A stretch of 49,305 nt of DNA from IMG/VR virus record IMGVR_UViG_3300019776_000139, positions 1 through 49,305 of that record, one strand, 5' to 3'. The DNA is from a virus. Below the pieces are notes generated by a model, which saw nothing but the letters and a program-made list of their open reading frames with translations, searched no databases and was not told the DNA's origin. Shown here piece after piece: positions 28,438-35,918 of this stretch; the first letter of the stretch is position 1, and every line of letters begins with the position of its first letter. The position numbers and the translations under genes were made by a program.

Positions 28438-29123
28438 TCTCTATTAGGTGTTGTTGATCGGAAAGTGTTTTTTCTACCCTTTACTAAATCTGGATTTGAT
28501 GTAACAGCAGCATCATAACCTTCTCTTCTCCACTTATGATATGTAAACGTTACGGCCAATCTCTGCATTTGGTCATCTGCCCATGTCATTGGTTGTGGAT
28601 TTACCAATACAGGATAGGCGTTGTATAGTGTTATTCTGTATGTCTCTTTAGGATAAGTACCAGATTGTGTCGATGGTCCTGCTCCTGTAGAGGTGCCATA
28701 TTCGGCCAACTGAATTATCTGTATTGTCGTTTCATACTCATCTCTATAATTGAAATCAAAAGAGTTTGTTGGATTAATTAATTCCATCCAGTCGTCAAAA
28801 AACTGTCTCTCAAATGATTCTGATCTACAAAGAAAAGTCATTGTGGTGTCTTCATAGCTTGTCTGATATGGCAACTTTTGATTTGGACCATAGTAGCGAA
28901 CATCCAAGCTCATGAAGCCGCGGCCAGGCATTTCTGCTGATTCGCATAGATAGGTAAAATCTCTAACAAAGTCTCCATAGCCTTTTCCTAGATGTACTCT
29001 GGCTGGCATTATTCTTACAGCAAATCTGGCAGACTTACCCAGTCCACCATACCTAGACATGGCAGATTTAGCATCATTCATAGACAGGGTTGTTAATGGA
29101 TTTGTTACTGGTATATTAGACAT
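28434..29123 (-). CDS. Tail-tube/baseplate-tube protein (gp19/gp54 family, 229 aa)
   Basis: The sequence KSARFAVRIMPARVHLGKGYGDFVRDFTYLCESAEMPGRG, YQTSYEDTTMTFLCRSESFERQFFDDWMELI and PMTWADDQMQRLAVTFTYHKWRRE matches the tube fold shared by gp19, gp48 and gp54. Because gp48 is identified at 30189, this is most likely the gp54-type tube initiator rather than the major tube protein, but that is inferred from context. Confidence 0.75.
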   Translation of the reverse strand: MSNIPVTNPLTTLSMNDAKSAMSRYGGLGKSARFAVRIMPARVHLGKGYGDFVRDFTYLCESAEMPGRGFMSLDVRYYGPNQKLPYQTSYEDTTMTFLCRSESFERQFFDDWMELINPTNSFDFNYRDEYETTIQIIQLAEYGTSTGAGPSTQSGTYPKETYRITLYNAYPVLVNPQPMTWADDQMQRLAVTFTYHKWRREGYDAAVTSNPDLVKGRKNTFRSTTPNRE

Positions 29124-29129
29124 TTTATT

Positions 29130-29636
29130 TTAAGTCTTCCTGATAAATAGTTCTAGTGACAATTGAGACGCTTTATCCCATTCTGTGGCTGGTATTTCTA
29201 TGAACTTGGAACGAACGTGTCCAAATAGATATCGTTTTGTCGTGCTGCCAAGTATCGACCTCACGCTCTTTGTTGAACTCAGTAAATCATAGGATATCTG
29301 TAGGCGCGTCTTGGGCGTATACTTCTGAGACGTGGCATACTCTTGGAGACGATTTAGCAGATTGGTTCTCTGACCTGGATCCAGATAGTGAATATTAAGG
29401 CCCAGAAACCCATCGTTGTATAATTCCATCGGAAATACAAGCGGATAAACATCGTATATCGGCAGCTTGGCTTTTGTCTTTGGATCGTACTTGAAAAAGA
29501 ACATTTTGCCTATGGTGGTGGTGGCTCTCTGCTGACCTTCCATTTGCATAAGACGATTACGCATAGAAGACGCTGAACGTGCCTTCTCTGTCATCCAGTC
29601 AAATAGTTCTTTTGATGTATATTTTGTTTGAGCCAT
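29130..29636 (-). CDS. Conserved virion protein next to gp4 (168 aa)
   Basis: The protein has a motif block MFFFKYDPKTKAKLPIYD, PLVFPMELYNDGFLGLNIHYL that I recognise from structural proteins of T4-like phages, and a basic N terminus. T4 has genes 3 and 2 beside 4, so a tail-completion role is a guess from position. In minus orientation, CATAAATA lies five bases before the ATG. Confidence 0.65.
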   Translation of the reverse strand: MAQTKYTSKELFDWMTEKARSASSMRNRLMQMEGQQRATTTIGKMFFFKYDPKTKAKLPIYDVYPLVFPMELYNDGFLGLNIHYLDPGQRTNLLNRLQEYATSQKYTPKTRLQISYDLLSSTKSVRSILGSTTKRYLFGHVRSKFIEIPATEWDKASQLSLELFIRKT

Positions 29637-29661
29637 AATTCTATTTATGTTGATTTTTTGC

Positions 29662-29690
29662 TTGACTACTACTTGACAAGCATATATAAT
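29662..29690 (+). promoter_or_regulatory. Consensus plus-strand sigma-70 promoter inside the minus-strand operon
   Basis: TTGACT (29662-29667), 17 bases, TATAAT (29685-29690). It lies in the 81-base gap between two minus-strand genes and fires antisense through gp4. A tiny frame beginning ATGGCTATG overlaps its end and stops after 15 codons. Confidence 0.65.
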
Positions 29691-29717
29691 GGCTATGTCC
29701 TGTATGAATGAATACTA

Positions 29718-30155
29718 TTACTTAATACCTAGATGATCTTCTGTGATTAGCTTGAACTGCCAGTTTCTATCAGCACAGTATTCAGAAGCAGCAGCCCACT
29801 TAGCTTGATTCTTTCCCCATGTCATTACCTCAGTAATGTACTTCCTAGTCTTTTTCTTAGACACTTTAGGTTCCATTGTTTCTTTCTTAGGCTTTACTTC
29901 CAGTATCATAGTCTGCACAGTTCCATCGTTCTTTCTGGCCTTCACTACAAAGTCTGGGTAATATCTGTGCCATTTATTGTCTGTAGGACATAGATATGGT
30001 ATAGCTATTTCTTCCGAACTCCACTCAATAATGGCCGGATTATCATCTAAATATTTCATAACACGAAGTTCCCAGAGCGAACGATATATGACGTTCGTGG
30101 GATCCCCTTTATATTTCTTTGGGTTCTTTGGCGAAAACTTACCTTTGTATGACAT
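29718..30155 (-). CDS. 4: gp4-like head completion protein (nuclease fold)
   Basis: The 145-residue protein matches T4 gp4 (150 residues): YKGKFSPKNPKKYKGDPTNVIYRSLWELRVMKYLDDNP, EWSSEEIAIPY, YYPDFVV and LEVKPKKE. The E...D...ExK pattern places it in the PD-(D/E)XK fold related to TnsA. gp4 (with gp50/gp65) completes filled heads before tail joining. Its start codon overlaps the divergent late promoter at 30155. Confidence 0.92.
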   Translation of the reverse strand: MSYKGKFSPKNPKKYKGDPTNVIYRSLWELRVMKYLDDNPAIIEWSSEEIAIPYLCPTDNKWHRYYPDFVVKARKNDGTVQTMILEVKPKKETMEPKVSKKKTRKYITEVMTWGKNQAKWAAASEYCADRNWQFKLITEDHLGIK

Positions 30156-30162
30156 ATAAATA
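30155..30162 (+). promoter_or_regulatory. T4-type late promoter TATAAATA for the baseplate operon
   Basis: An exact TATAAATA lies 26 bases before the gp48 start codon in the divergent gap between gp4 and gp48. It is the probable start of the plus-strand structural operon. Confidence 0.75.
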
Positions 30163-30188
30163 TATAGAATAACTTATAAGGAACTAAA

Positions 30189-31244
30189 ATGACCGAGTTT
30201 GCTACAGATCCAGGAGGCAATCCATTACCACCAGGAACAGATCCCAACATTACAGCAGATACAGTTTCCGACTTAGCGTCATTTGATGATATCTTTAATC
30301 TATCTGTTACAGATCCTACTGGACTAGAACAGTCTGAGTATGATTTTAACTACCGCGTTTTTCCTGAAGACTTGACCATGCAGGACAACTCGCATTATAT
30401 GGTCATTAATATAAACGTTCCTGTACATATTGGCGGTGAAAGTCGTTCGGCTTACTGGCCTGGTAAAATTCTAGATAATGAATTTTCTAAGGTCGATAAT
30501 CTCAGATATAATAATCAACAGACATTTTTCCCATCAGGAACTTCTTTTGGCGTCAATGACGGAACAACCAGAGAAACGTTTTCGATACCTAGAAGCACAA
30601 GAAGAATAGCAGAATCAATCGCTCTACACATGCCTAACGGCGGACTAGTATATACAGAAGACAACAAATACGAAGAGGCTTCGTTGACGGCCATGGGTGG
30701 TACAATATTGTCTTCACTCGCAAGAGGTACCGTCGAGGCAATAGGTGGTAAGACCGCTGCGCTGTTTGAAGCTGTCAGTGAACGAGTTGGTACATTGGCT
30801 GCTGGTGTTGCTCAGGTTGTCAAAAATGGTGCCAAGATATCAGGATATCCTATCAATCCAAGAGTAGAAGTATTGTTTGCTACTCGTCCGCAGCGTCAGT
30901 GGATGTTTGAGGTATTTCTGGCACCAAGAACTCAGTCAGAGGCAGTAACGGTAAAAAATATCATACAAACTCTAAGATACCATGCTGCACCAGAATTGGG
31001 CACAGGCGGCTTTTTCTTTATTCCACCAGCCGAATTTGATATTACTTTCTTTAGGCAGGGTGTAGAAAATCTAAATCTACCACGAATTAATACTTGTGTT
31101 CTAGAACGTATAGATATTGACTATGCTCCACAGGGTGGTGTGTATTCGACATTTAAAGATGGTAGTCCTGTGGCTGTTCGTTTAAGTCTTGGTTTTAGAG
31201 AGATTGAAATCGTCCACAAGAGAAGAGTGTTGCAAGGATTCTAA
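30189..31244 (+). CDS. 48: gp48-like baseplate tube cap
   Basis: The 351-residue protein (T4 gp48 is 364) has the family landmarks SRSAYWPGKI, YTEDNKYEEASLTAMGG, GYPINPRVEVLFATRPQRQWMFEVFLAPRTQSE, the HAAPELGTGGFFFIPPAEFDI block and INTCVLERIDIDYAP. gp48 sits on the hub and serves as platform for tube polymerisation. AAGGA precedes the ATG. The next gene starts in its stop (TAATG). Confidence 0.92.
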   Translation: MTEFATDPGGNPLPPGTDPNITADTVSDLASFDDIFNLSVTDPTGLEQSEYDFNYRVFPEDLTMQDNSHYMVININVPVHIGGESRSAYWPGKILDNEFSKVDNLRYNNQQTFFPSGTSFGVNDGTTRETFSIPRSTRRIAESIALHMPNGGLVYTEDNKYEEASLTAMGGTILSSLARGTVEAIGGKTAALFEAVSERVGTLAAGVAQVVKNGAKISGYPINPRVEVLFATRPQRQWMFEVFLAPRTQSEAVTVKNIIQTLRYHAAPELGTGGFFFIPPAEFDITFFRQGVENLNLPRINTCVLERIDIDYAPQGGVYSTFKDGSPVAVRLSLGFREIEIVHKRRVLQGF

Positions 31245-32140
31245 TGGCCAGCTTTTTCAGTAAATTTCCATTAATCAGATATACAGTAGACAAGAAGCTG
31301 CTGTCTGATCTTGATACCGTTACGAACGTTCTATTTCGTGTCGGTATCATTAAAGAGGTAATGGAAACAAATATTAATGCCTACTATTATTACATCATAA
31401 AAGACGGCGATAGACCTGAAATATTAGCTGAAAAAATATATGGTAGTGCAGAAGCACACTGGATTATTCTTTATGCCAATAACATATATGACCCATATTA
31501 TGATTGGCCAATGGACAGTAGGACTTTTGAGAAGTATATTATTGATAAGTATGGTTCGCTTGAATGGGCTAAAACAAACTGGCATCATTACGAAAAAGTA
31601 GTTACCCGTGAAAATCCATCCGCACAGGTAACAACGACAACTAAATTTGAAGTAAACGAAACCAAGCTGACGGATGGTATTCTTACTATCATTGATGTAG
31701 AGACAGACTATGGTGTGGGCGAGATTGTCTATGTCGGACCTTCCAATGCATCTAATACATTCTCAGGTCAAGTCATTGCTTGGAGTAATTCAAATGGTCA
31801 AATCGTTCTGGCCAATACGCTCGGTAGTGCCAAGGCTTATCAGTTTCTTATCGGCTCTTCCTCTGCTGCCAATGGCACAATTCTGAAAATAGATTTGCCG
31901 GCAGCACCGATGGATGCCTATAATACTATTGCCGACACCACAGACTTCTCTACATATACAGTAGCAGGAAAAACAGTGTTTGAAACGATATCACGCAATA
32001 GAGTTTCATACTATGATTATGAAGAAGAATTGAACGAAAGCAAAAGACTAATTAAGATAATTCAACCTAGATATTATCCACAAATAATGGGTGAATTTGA
32101 CAACATAACAAACCAAAGAGTATTTGGTAGAAGACCTTAA
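31244..32140 (+). CDS. 53: gp53-like baseplate wedge protein
   Basis: The 298-residue protein begins ASFFSKFPLIRYTVDKKLLSDLDTVTNVLFR and has the conserved YYYYIIKDGDRPEILAEKIYGSAEAHWIILYANNIYDPYYDWPM, a LysM-like segment, and a final RYYPQIMGEFDNI. T4 gp53 is 196 residues; about 100 residues are inserted as a beta-rich domain (about 125-250). gp53 joins neighbouring wedges around the hub. Confidence 0.92.
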   Translation: MASFFSKFPLIRYTVDKKLLSDLDTVTNVLFRVGIIKEVMETNINAYYYYIIKDGDRPEILAEKIYGSAEAHWIILYANNIYDPYYDWPMDSRTFEKYIIDKYGSLEWAKTNWHHYEKVVTRENPSAQVTTTTKFEVNETKLTDGILTIIDVETDYGVGEIVYVGPSNASNTFSGQVIAWSNSNGQIVLANTLGSAKAYQFLIGSSSAANGTILKIDLPAAPMDAYNTIADTTDFSTYTVAGKTVFETISRNRVSYYDYEEELNESKRLIKIIQPRYYPQIMGEFDNITNQRVFGRRP

Positions 32141-32145
32141 AAATT

Positions 32146-33396
32146 ATGGCATCACCTTTAGAAGTATCAGATCCAAAAGCATTCTCAGGTCTTACGACAA
32201 CCTCATTTGAGGTATCATTTAATGGTGTAAATGATGACCTTTTTGCAGACCTGAGCGCAAAAGAAATAACACTGACAGAGAGTCTGCTAACTCCTGGATT
32301 ACAGACTTCTATTAAATTTCATAGCTTTTTCCATAATCCAGTCATCAAAGTCTTAGACAATTTTAAATCTGCCGTCGTGGATATTAAGGTCATTCGCCCT
32401 ATTTTAAAAGACTTTGGTATGCTGGATTTTCTTGAACTGTCTACCAGAATATACAGACTAGAAAATAGAAAGCTGCTGAATAATAACACGGAAGAATTTA
32501 CGCTGCAAGGATGCGATGATTCTCTCTTAGATGACGCCAGAAATCTGGTATCCAAGTCATGGAAATGCGTAAACCCATCTGCTATTGTCAACGAAGTTCT
32601 CTCTTCATGTGTGGGCGCAAAGACTAAACAGGTCGAGTCGTCTAGTCCTGCAAGAGATTATATCGCAGAAAATATTCATCCTTTTCAGGTAATAAACCAG
32701 CAGGCAGACGTTGCACTGGCAAATGGTAATGACCCGTCTTTTATTCACTACATGACATATGAAAATTTCAGTAAGGGTGACCCAAGAGGCACACACCACT
32801 TTAAATCACTCAACAGCCTGACTGCTGATAACTTTGGTGTGGCCAGATTTTTCTATCAAGAGTCTGGCAATATGGCAGGCTTTGGTCATCCTGAGTCAAT
32901 ATTGACCTACAGCTTTCCTTGCGATTTCGATTATCTTTCTGACATATTAAATGGCGTAGACCTAGATAAAAAAGAAATGTCTTCTTTGGTGGTTATTAAT
33001 CCCATGCTGAAATCATACCATCTGCTTGGTAATAAAGCAGCAGGATGTGGTATAGGTGGTGGACAGTATATGACTTCATTTACCAACTTCAATTCGTCAA
33101 AGCGCCAAGATACCTGTAATTCTGATGTAGAAAAGCATCTATTATTGCGCCAAGCTCGTATGAGTTTGCTAGAACAAGACAAGATTGCACTACGACTTAC
33201 AGTGCCATGGAATCCAGTATTACATGCAGGCAAGATGATTGAAGTTTATTTCCCGAACAAAGAGACTGAGAAGTATGATAATTATGGATGGGGACTATAT
33301 TTAATTCACAGTCTGACACATAACATTAAAGCTGGCGGCTATTCAACAACCACAATGGACTGTGTGGCTGATACAGTGGGCGGAGGTATCGTTTAA
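32146..33396 (+). CDS. gp27-like baseplate hub protein (416 aa)
   Basis: The protein contains FEVSFNGVNDDLFADL, SIKFHSFFHNP, FQVINQQADVALANGNDPSFIHYMTYENF and a C-terminal GWGLYLIHSLTHNIKAGGYSTTTMDC. This is the arrangement of gp27/gpD-type hub proteins, which form a trimeric ring holding the spike. It lies directly before the gp5-like spike genes, as hub and spike genes usually do. The specific gp27 assignment is by architecture. Confidence 0.7.
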   Translation: MASPLEVSDPKAFSGLTTTSFEVSFNGVNDDLFADLSAKEITLTESLLTPGLQTSIKFHSFFHNPVIKVLDNFKSAVVDIKVIRPILKDFGMLDFLELSTRIYRLENRKLLNNNTEEFTLQGCDDSLLDDARNLVSKSWKCVNPSAIVNEVLSSCVGAKTKQVESSSPARDYIAENIHPFQVINQQADVALANGNDPSFIHYMTYENFSKGDPRGTHHFKSLNSLTADNFGVARFFYQESGNMAGFGHPESILTYSFPCDFDYLSDILNGVDLDKKEMSSLVVINPMLKSYHLLGNKAAGCGIGGGQYMTSFTNFNSSKRQDTCNSDVEKHLLLRQARMSLLEQDKIALRLTVPWNPVLHAGKMIEVYFPNKETEKYDNYGWGLYLIHSLTHNIKAGGYSTTTMDCVADTVGGGIV

Positions 33397-33397
33397 T

Positions 33398-34669
33398 ATG
33401 TTTAATTTACCAAATAAAGGCAGAATGCTATACGGAATTGTTGCGCGAGGTGGCTATGGTGATACCGAAAACGCAGACCCGCAACAGTCTGGTGGTGTAA
33501 AGATTATATGTCCAGAAATACACGGCAAAGGCGTAGACATTAATCACATAGGATATAGCCGAAACTCTTCTCAGGGCAATCAACACGGCATGACTAATAA
33601 CAATGCTCCGCCAGAAAATGGTTCAGCGGTGCTATGTTATCAGTATGAAGGTCAGGGTGGACAAAATTTAATTCAACTTATTTCTGCTATTCCTGGTGAT
33701 ATTGCCGAAGACTTTGGTATACCTGGTAATAGCATGGGCGCTGGCTGGGCAAATCCTGCACTAGAACTAGCACGAAACTTTGTCATGCCTAATTTAAATA
33801 TGCCGCCAAAAGCAGGTAGTGGTGAAGCAGAAACCAGACCGCCTGTAGAAAAAGGCGCATACAATACAAACATGACTAAGGGTATACCATCGACGGCGGC
33901 TCTTTGGCCACTGATAGGTATGGTTATTCCTCAAGTTACTAATGTTTCAACTGCTATTCAGGCATTCTCTCAGGTATTAACGTCTGATATGTTGAACGGT
34001 TTGCCAGGCATGAATATGTCGATTGGCTCATTACTTGATAATATGCCTTCAGAATTAAAGAACGAGTTGTTTAAAAACTTACCACCTGAAGTGGCAAATG
34101 CATTAAATGCTGTTTCAAATCTTATTCAGACAATTGAGATTGTCCAGTCTGGTTCTTTTAATACGGCTACCAAAGTAAATCCTGATGTATTTTTTCAAAA
34201 TGCTGCCAATTTATTATCGCAGGCAAGAGATATTACAGGTATTGTAAGCGCGTTTCAGCAGCTACAATCAAATCCTTCTTTGGCTGGACTAGAAAGTCTG
34301 GCTTCGATTACGTTAGATTTTCTAGGCGGTCCCTTTGGCACAATACCATTAGAGATTGATCCTCTTGGTAATGTCACTGAAAATCTACCTGAGCCAGTTC
34401 AGAAACTAATAGAAGCTTTCACATCATTAATGTCCAATGGTGTACAGTTTCCAGGAGTATTTCCAGGTGTCAATATGTTTGGACAGTCATCACAGGTCAT
34501 GAGTGATATGTTTAAAAGACTGCCACCAGAAGAGATGACAAAAGCAGTACAGCAAATGCAAAAGAACGTGGCACCAGGTGGCGATCCAAGAAAAGCTGTA
34601 AATAGTTTAGTAGAATATTCAATGAACGGAAAACAATTAAGTCTTAATTTCTTGAAGCAGTTAGCATAA
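33398..34669 (+). CDS. gp5 N-terminal OB-domain hub-spike protein (423 aa)
   Basis: The first 110 residues (MLYGIVARGGYGDTENADPQQSGGVKIICPEI, QGNQHGMTNNNAPPENGSAVLCYQYEGQGGQNLIQLIS) are the gp5-type OB fold. The remaining 300 residues are Pro/Asn/Leu-rich and helical, with no lysozyme motifs and no beta-helix. The ATG at 33398 is one base after the preceding stop; the frame is open further upstream only by overlap. It should bind the gp27-like ring and carry the separate spike encoded next. Confidence 0.85.
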   Translation: MFNLPNKGRMLYGIVARGGYGDTENADPQQSGGVKIICPEIHGKGVDINHIGYSRNSSQGNQHGMTNNNAPPENGSAVLCYQYEGQGGQNLIQLISAIPGDIAEDFGIPGNSMGAGWANPALELARNFVMPNLNMPPKAGSGEAETRPPVEKGAYNTNMTKGIPSTAALWPLIGMVIPQVTNVSTAIQAFSQVLTSDMLNGLPGMNMSIGSLLDNMPSELKNELFKNLPPEVANALNAVSNLIQTIEIVQSGSFNTATKVNPDVFFQNAANLLSQARDITGIVSAFQQLQSNPSLAGLESLASITLDFLGGPFGTIPLEIDPLGNVTENLPEPVQKLIEAFTSLMSNGVQFPGVFPGVNMFGQSSQVMSDMFKRLPPEEMTKAVQQMQKNVAPGGDPRKAVNSLVEYSMNGKQLSLNFLKQLA

Positions 34670-34688
34670 GCGAGACAGGAGAAATATT

Positions 34689-35498
34689 ATGGTAGAGACT
34701 AGCGGTAAGTTAAAAACACCACCAAAGTGGGATGGTAAGAAAGATGCCAGAGACTTGCCAGGCGCAGGTCAGCCTAACAATTTTTATACGCACAGAAGTC
34801 GCTCAGGACATACGTATACCGTAGACGACAGTAAAGGTGCAGAAAGTGTGACGCTTCAGCATCGCTCTGGCTCCATGATACAGTTTTTGCCTGAGGGTGC
34901 AATTCAGTTTGTTTCACATAATGGCCAATATACATTTGTCTTTGGCGAAAATAGAGTTATGATTACGGGCGCCCAAGACGTTACTGTTAAGGGCGATTGC
35001 TCTCTATTAATTGAGGGCGACCACAATGCAACTGTTTGGGGCAATCATAATACGACGGTTCATGGCGACATGAACATTACTGCCAGAAACATGAATACGA
35101 CAATACGTGGTAATATGGACACATCGGCCAAGAATATGACCACTAAAATAGAAGGATCAACCGAGATAACAACCGAGGGCGTTACATCCATTGCCTCTCA
35201 CGGTGGTTTATCTATTTCTTCTACGGGCGCGCCGGCATCTATTCTTTCAAAAGGTGACCTTGGTATCGGCACAACAGGTAAACTTTCATTCCATGCTGGC
35301 GGTGCTATGCATGTTAAAACAGACACAAACATGGTCATGTCTTCGTCGGGCACGTTTACAATAAAGTCTGGTGGCATGATGGCATTTGATGGTACGCCGA
35401 TGCATCTCAATTCAGGTATTGCCCAAGATGCAGATGATATGGCAATCAATCTTCCTGTTCCTACTAATCCTAATCCTAACGCTGGTGGACCCAGATAA
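34689..35498 (+). CDS. gp5 C-terminal-like spike (beta-helix needle) as a separate gene
   Basis: The 269-residue protein has a VgrG/gp5-type linker (HTYTVDDSKGAESVTLQHRSGSMIQFLPEG). A long series of octad-like repeats follows (VKGDCSLLIEGDHNATVWGNHNTT, THGDMNIT, TIRGNMDTS, about residues 90-235) that builds a trimeric beta-helix. A GGAG-type site precedes it. The T4 protein fuses OB fold, lysozyme and needle; here OB and needle are two genes and the lysozyme is absent. Confidence 0.85.
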   Translation: MVETSGKLKTPPKWDGKKDARDLPGAGQPNNFYTHRSRSGHTYTVDDSKGAESVTLQHRSGSMIQFLPEGAIQFVSHNGQYTFVFGENRVMITGAQDVTVKGDCSLLIEGDHNATVWGNHNTTVHGDMNITARNMNTTIRGNMDTSAKNMTTKIEGSTEITTEGVTSIASHGGLSISSTGAPASILSKGDLGIGTTGKLSFHAGGAMHVKTDTNMVMSSSGTFTIKSGGMMAFDGTPMHLNSGIAQDADDMAINLPVPTNPNPNAGGPR

Positions 35499-35516
35499 AG
35501 TAGCATAAATAAAGAC

Positions 35517-35918
35517 ATGATAAACACTATCGCAAGAAAAAAAGACTACGCAGACCTAGATTTAGATTTCATGGCACATCCTACTACAAAGGATGTCATG
35601 AAAAAAACTGGTGTTGAGGCAATTAAAAGGTCTGTCAGAAACTTGGTATTAACTAATTTCTATGACAGACCGTTTCGTTCGTATATTGGTTCAAATGCTT
35701 TGAAGCTGCTTTTTGATAATGCAACACCAATTACTGCTAATTTTCTAAACAATGCTATTCGAGAAGTGATAACGAACTACGAACCTCGTGTTGCTATCCA
35801 AGACCTGAGAGTTAGCTTTGACTTAGATAATAATGGATATAATGTGTCTTTATACATAAGAATTTTGAATACTAATGAACCAGCAATTATCAACTTATTT
35901 TTAGAGCGCATTAGATGA
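35517..35918 (+). CDS. 25: gp25-like baseplate wedge protein
   Basis: The 133-residue protein (T4 gp25 is 132) contains DLDLDFMAHPTTKDVMKKTGVEAIKRSVRNLVLTNFYDRPFRSYIGSNAL and a C-terminal NYEPRVAIQDL strand, as in T4 gp25 and T6SS TssE. It starts the sheath on the wedge. Its stop overlaps the gp6 start (ATGA). Confidence 0.93.
   Translation: MINTIARKKDYADLDLDFMAHPTTKDVMKKTGVEAIKRSVRNLVLTNFYDRPFRSYIGSNALKLLFDNATPITANFLNNAIREVITNYEPRVAIQDLRVSFDLDNNGYNVSLYIRILNTNEPAIINLFLERIR

Noticed and set aside
35504-35511. CATAAATA as a proven late promoter of gp25
   Set aside because: It is only five bases from the ATG and imperfect, so it is not listed as a promoter, only discussed.
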